From Amycolatopsis oliviviridis (GTDB lineage Bacteria; Actinomycetota; Actinomycetes; Mycobacteriales; Pseudonocardiaceae), in the NCBI RefSeq assembly GCF_014654365.1, contig NZ_BNAY01000010.1, positions 124,001 through 188,000 of the forward strand: a stretch of DNA of 64,000 nt, in the 5' to 3' direction. How positions within the stretch are numbered: the stretch's first letter is position 1; every line of letters starts with the position of its first letter. The notes beneath the pieces were generated by a model. That model was given only the letters and a program-made list of their open reading frames with translations. It had not been told where the DNA came from and did no database searches. Position numbers and translations under genes: made by a program. Below, in pieces: positions 63,053 through 64,000 of the stretch.

Positions 63053-63092
63053 CCCACCCATCCGACTCGGTCCCGGCGCTTGCCCGCCTGCT

Positions 63093-63147
63093 GTACATGA
63101 TGGCCCCCTTCCTTGCGCCAGGCGCAAGGAAGGGGGCCATCATGTAC
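63093..63147. repeat. 27-bp perfect palindrome, one-base centre
   Basis: 63093-63119 is the exact reverse complement of 63121-63147. The centre is a single A. It is the longest perfect palindrome in the window. No gene or promoter is attached. Confidence 0.85.
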
Positions 63148-63150
63148 TTC

Positions 63151-63213
63151 GGCCGGGCGTGAAGGTCGAGTTTCCTCGGCTGAGCCGCGTGAAGGGGGCC
63201 TTCACGCGCGGCC
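63151..63213. repeat. Degenerate TGAAGG hairpin element
   Basis: Outer arms 63151-63165 and 63199-63213 (15 bp, one mismatch), with CTCGGCTGAGCCG in the middle, a diverged copy of the hairpin at 10512-10566. Confidence 0.65.
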
Positions 63214-63261
63214 ACTGTGACTGTTGTGACTGCTGGTGCGCTCGGGGCGATCACGACGGTA

Positions 63262-63306
63262 GCGAAGGCCTCCTTCACTACCTTCCGGGTAGGCAAGGAG
63301 GCCTTC
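63262..63306. repeat. GAAGGCCTCCTT hairpin element
   Basis: GAAGGCCTCCTT at 63264-63275 pairs with AAGGAGGCCTTC at 63295-63306; inner CTA/TAG bases also pair. Third hairpin of this 370-bp gap, which otherwise holds no gene. Confidence 0.65.
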
Positions 63307-63385
63307 ACGGACCCGAACCGCGACTGATCGTGGCCAGAACCCAGCAGGTACTCAAAACGCCCTTGGCCCTAGCGGCACTCGCCAC

Positions 63386-63856
63386 TCACGACTCTTTGAA
63401 CCAGGCGCCGATCCCGGCGAGCGCACCCGGACCGTAGTCACCCCTGACGTCGTCGGCCAGATCCGCGATGGTGACCGCGCGCAACGCCGCCCGCCACTGG
63501 GCTTCGGCGTTCGCCATCGCGCGGCTGATCGCGCACGGAGCGGTGCACGCTTCGGGCGGCGTAGCCATCGGGCCGCGTTGCCGGATCTCCGTGCAGGCGA
63601 AGGCCGGACCGGGCCCGTCGATGGCCTCGACGACGTCGAGCACCGTGATCTCCGAAGGCGGCCGGGTGAGGACGTAGCCGCCGGCCTTTCCCTGCACCGA
63701 CCGGATGAGGTCGGCCCGAGAAAGGGCCTGGAGCTGCTTCGCGAGGTAACTGGGCGAGACGTCGTGCAGCTGCGCCAGGCGCGCGGCGGGCGCGGGTTCG
63801 TCGACCGAGGTCAGCACGACACAGCAGTGCAGAGCCCATTCGACTCCGCCGGACAT
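63386..63856 (-). CDS. Rrf2-family redox-type regulator
   Basis: 156 residues from the ATG at 63856. Rrf2 winged helix: VEWALHCCVVLTSV at the start, LAQLHDVSPSYLAKQLQALS as recognition helix, VQGKAGGYVLTRPPSEITVL as wing. Three Cys (88, 104, 108; ACTEIRQRG...EACTAPC) match the region that binds an Fe-S cluster in NsrR/IscR-type members. Divergent from a NAD(P)-binding gene across two palindromic operators. The last codon and stop (TCG TGA) belong to a CGTGAGTGG element, as at 63009. Confidence 0.9.
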   Translation of the reverse strand: MSGGVEWALHCCVVLTSVDEPAPAARLAQLHDVSPSYLAKQLQALSRADLIRSVQGKAGGYVLTRPPSEITVLDVVEAIDGPGPAFACTEIRQRGPMATPPEACTAPCAISRAMANAEAQWRAALRAVTIADLADDVRGDYGPGALAGIGAWFKES

Positions 63857-63887
63857 CTTCACCCGGATTACTCTAACCCGCCTCTTG

Positions 63888-63936
63888 ACTCGGACACAAT
63901 ATATCCGAGTAAGATCTCGGACATGAGGTGTCCGAG
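63888..63936. promoter_or_regulatory. Two Rrf2 operators
   Basis: Site 1, 63888-63910: ACTCGGA-N9-TCCGAGT. Site 2, 63916-63936: CTCGGACA-N5-TGTCCGAG. Both are perfect dyads in the gap between the Rrf2 gene and the divergent NAD(P)-binding gene, so autoregulation and control of the latter are likely. Confidence 0.8.
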
Positions 63937-63970
63937 TTAGCGGGCGCCGGTCGAGGAAGGGCACAGGGTC

Positions 63971-64000
63971 ATGAAATTCGCGATCATCGGCGGCACCGGG
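63971..64000 (+). CDS. NAD(P)-binding (NmrA/SDR-like) protein, 3' truncated
   Basis: Only the first 10 codons are in the window: MKFAIIGGTG, the glycine-rich Rossmann start of NAD(P)-binding epimerase/NmrA proteins. ATG follows an AGGAAGGG-rich segment. Probable target of the divergent Rrf2 regulator. Confidence 0.7.
   Translation, partial: MKFAIIGGTG

Overview
The window is high-GC actinobacterial DNA. A complete mce lipid-import operon, four PucR-type regulators, DUF6801-like secreted proteins, membrane Ser/Thr kinases, a rubber oxygenase gene and frequent GTG starts point to the Pseudonocardiaceae. Amycolatopsis is my best guess, an inference from gene content and the style of the intergenic hairpins.

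Layout. 1-2.4 kb: end of an MFS exporter, a VOC protein divergent from a TetR regulator over two palindromic operators, and an IS30 transposase remnant. 2.5-3.6 kb: a DddA/SCP1.201-like DNA deaminase toxin with an overlapping Imm1 immunity gene. 4.0-4.2 kb: two tRNA-Val genes and a strong terminator. 4.3-10.3 kb: a Cu(+) P-type ATPase and two tandem membrane Ser/Thr kinases. 10.6-13.1 kb: two secreted DUF6801-like proteins. 13.5-16.1 kb: lipoprotein, secreted lipase, GtrA protein. 16.0-22.9 kb: four paralogous PucR regulators around an alpha/beta hydrolase. 23.1-33.0 kb: the mce operon on the minus strand (secreted protein, YrbEA, YrbEB, MceA-F, two Mce-associated proteins). 33.2-34.8 kb: a third DUF6801-like protein with about 21 PTPTT[EQ] repeats. 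35.1-36.9 kb: a DrrAB-type ABC exporter.

37.1-51.8 kb holds the most interesting system, a lipid-type polyketide synthase locus. A minus-strand operon encodes a 2107-residue synthase (two FMN/PfaD-like barrels, KS, AT, ACP, KR), a 1349-residue synthase (KS, AT, DH, degenerate phosphopantetheinyl-transferase-like tail), a free ACP, an alpha/beta hydrolase and a GT1 glycosyltransferase. A divergent pair encodes an SDR and an aldo/keto-reductase-fold protein that has lost all four catalytic-tetrad residues. Together they look like a PUFA/heterocyst-glycolipid-type synthase making a glycosylated reduced acyl product. The product is unknown.

51.9-56.1 kb: a 1165-residue polymorphic toxin (eCIS-cargo-like N terminus, hydrophobic middle, HNH-like C terminus) with an overlapping candidate immunity gene. 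56.1-57.1 kb: hairpins and the scar of a deleted divergent monooxygenase/TetR pair. 57.1-59.0 kb: TetR divergent from a latex-clearing protein (Lcp). 59.1-62.1 kb: a GH3 glucosidase and a small membrane protein. 62.2-64 kb: NmrA-like oxidoreductase, hairpins, and an Rrf2 regulator divergent from a truncated NAD(P)-binding gene.

Intergenic DNA is rich in long inverted repeats of at least three families, mostly at 3' ends or between convergent genes. All family assignments come from reading motifs and domain order; no database search was run.
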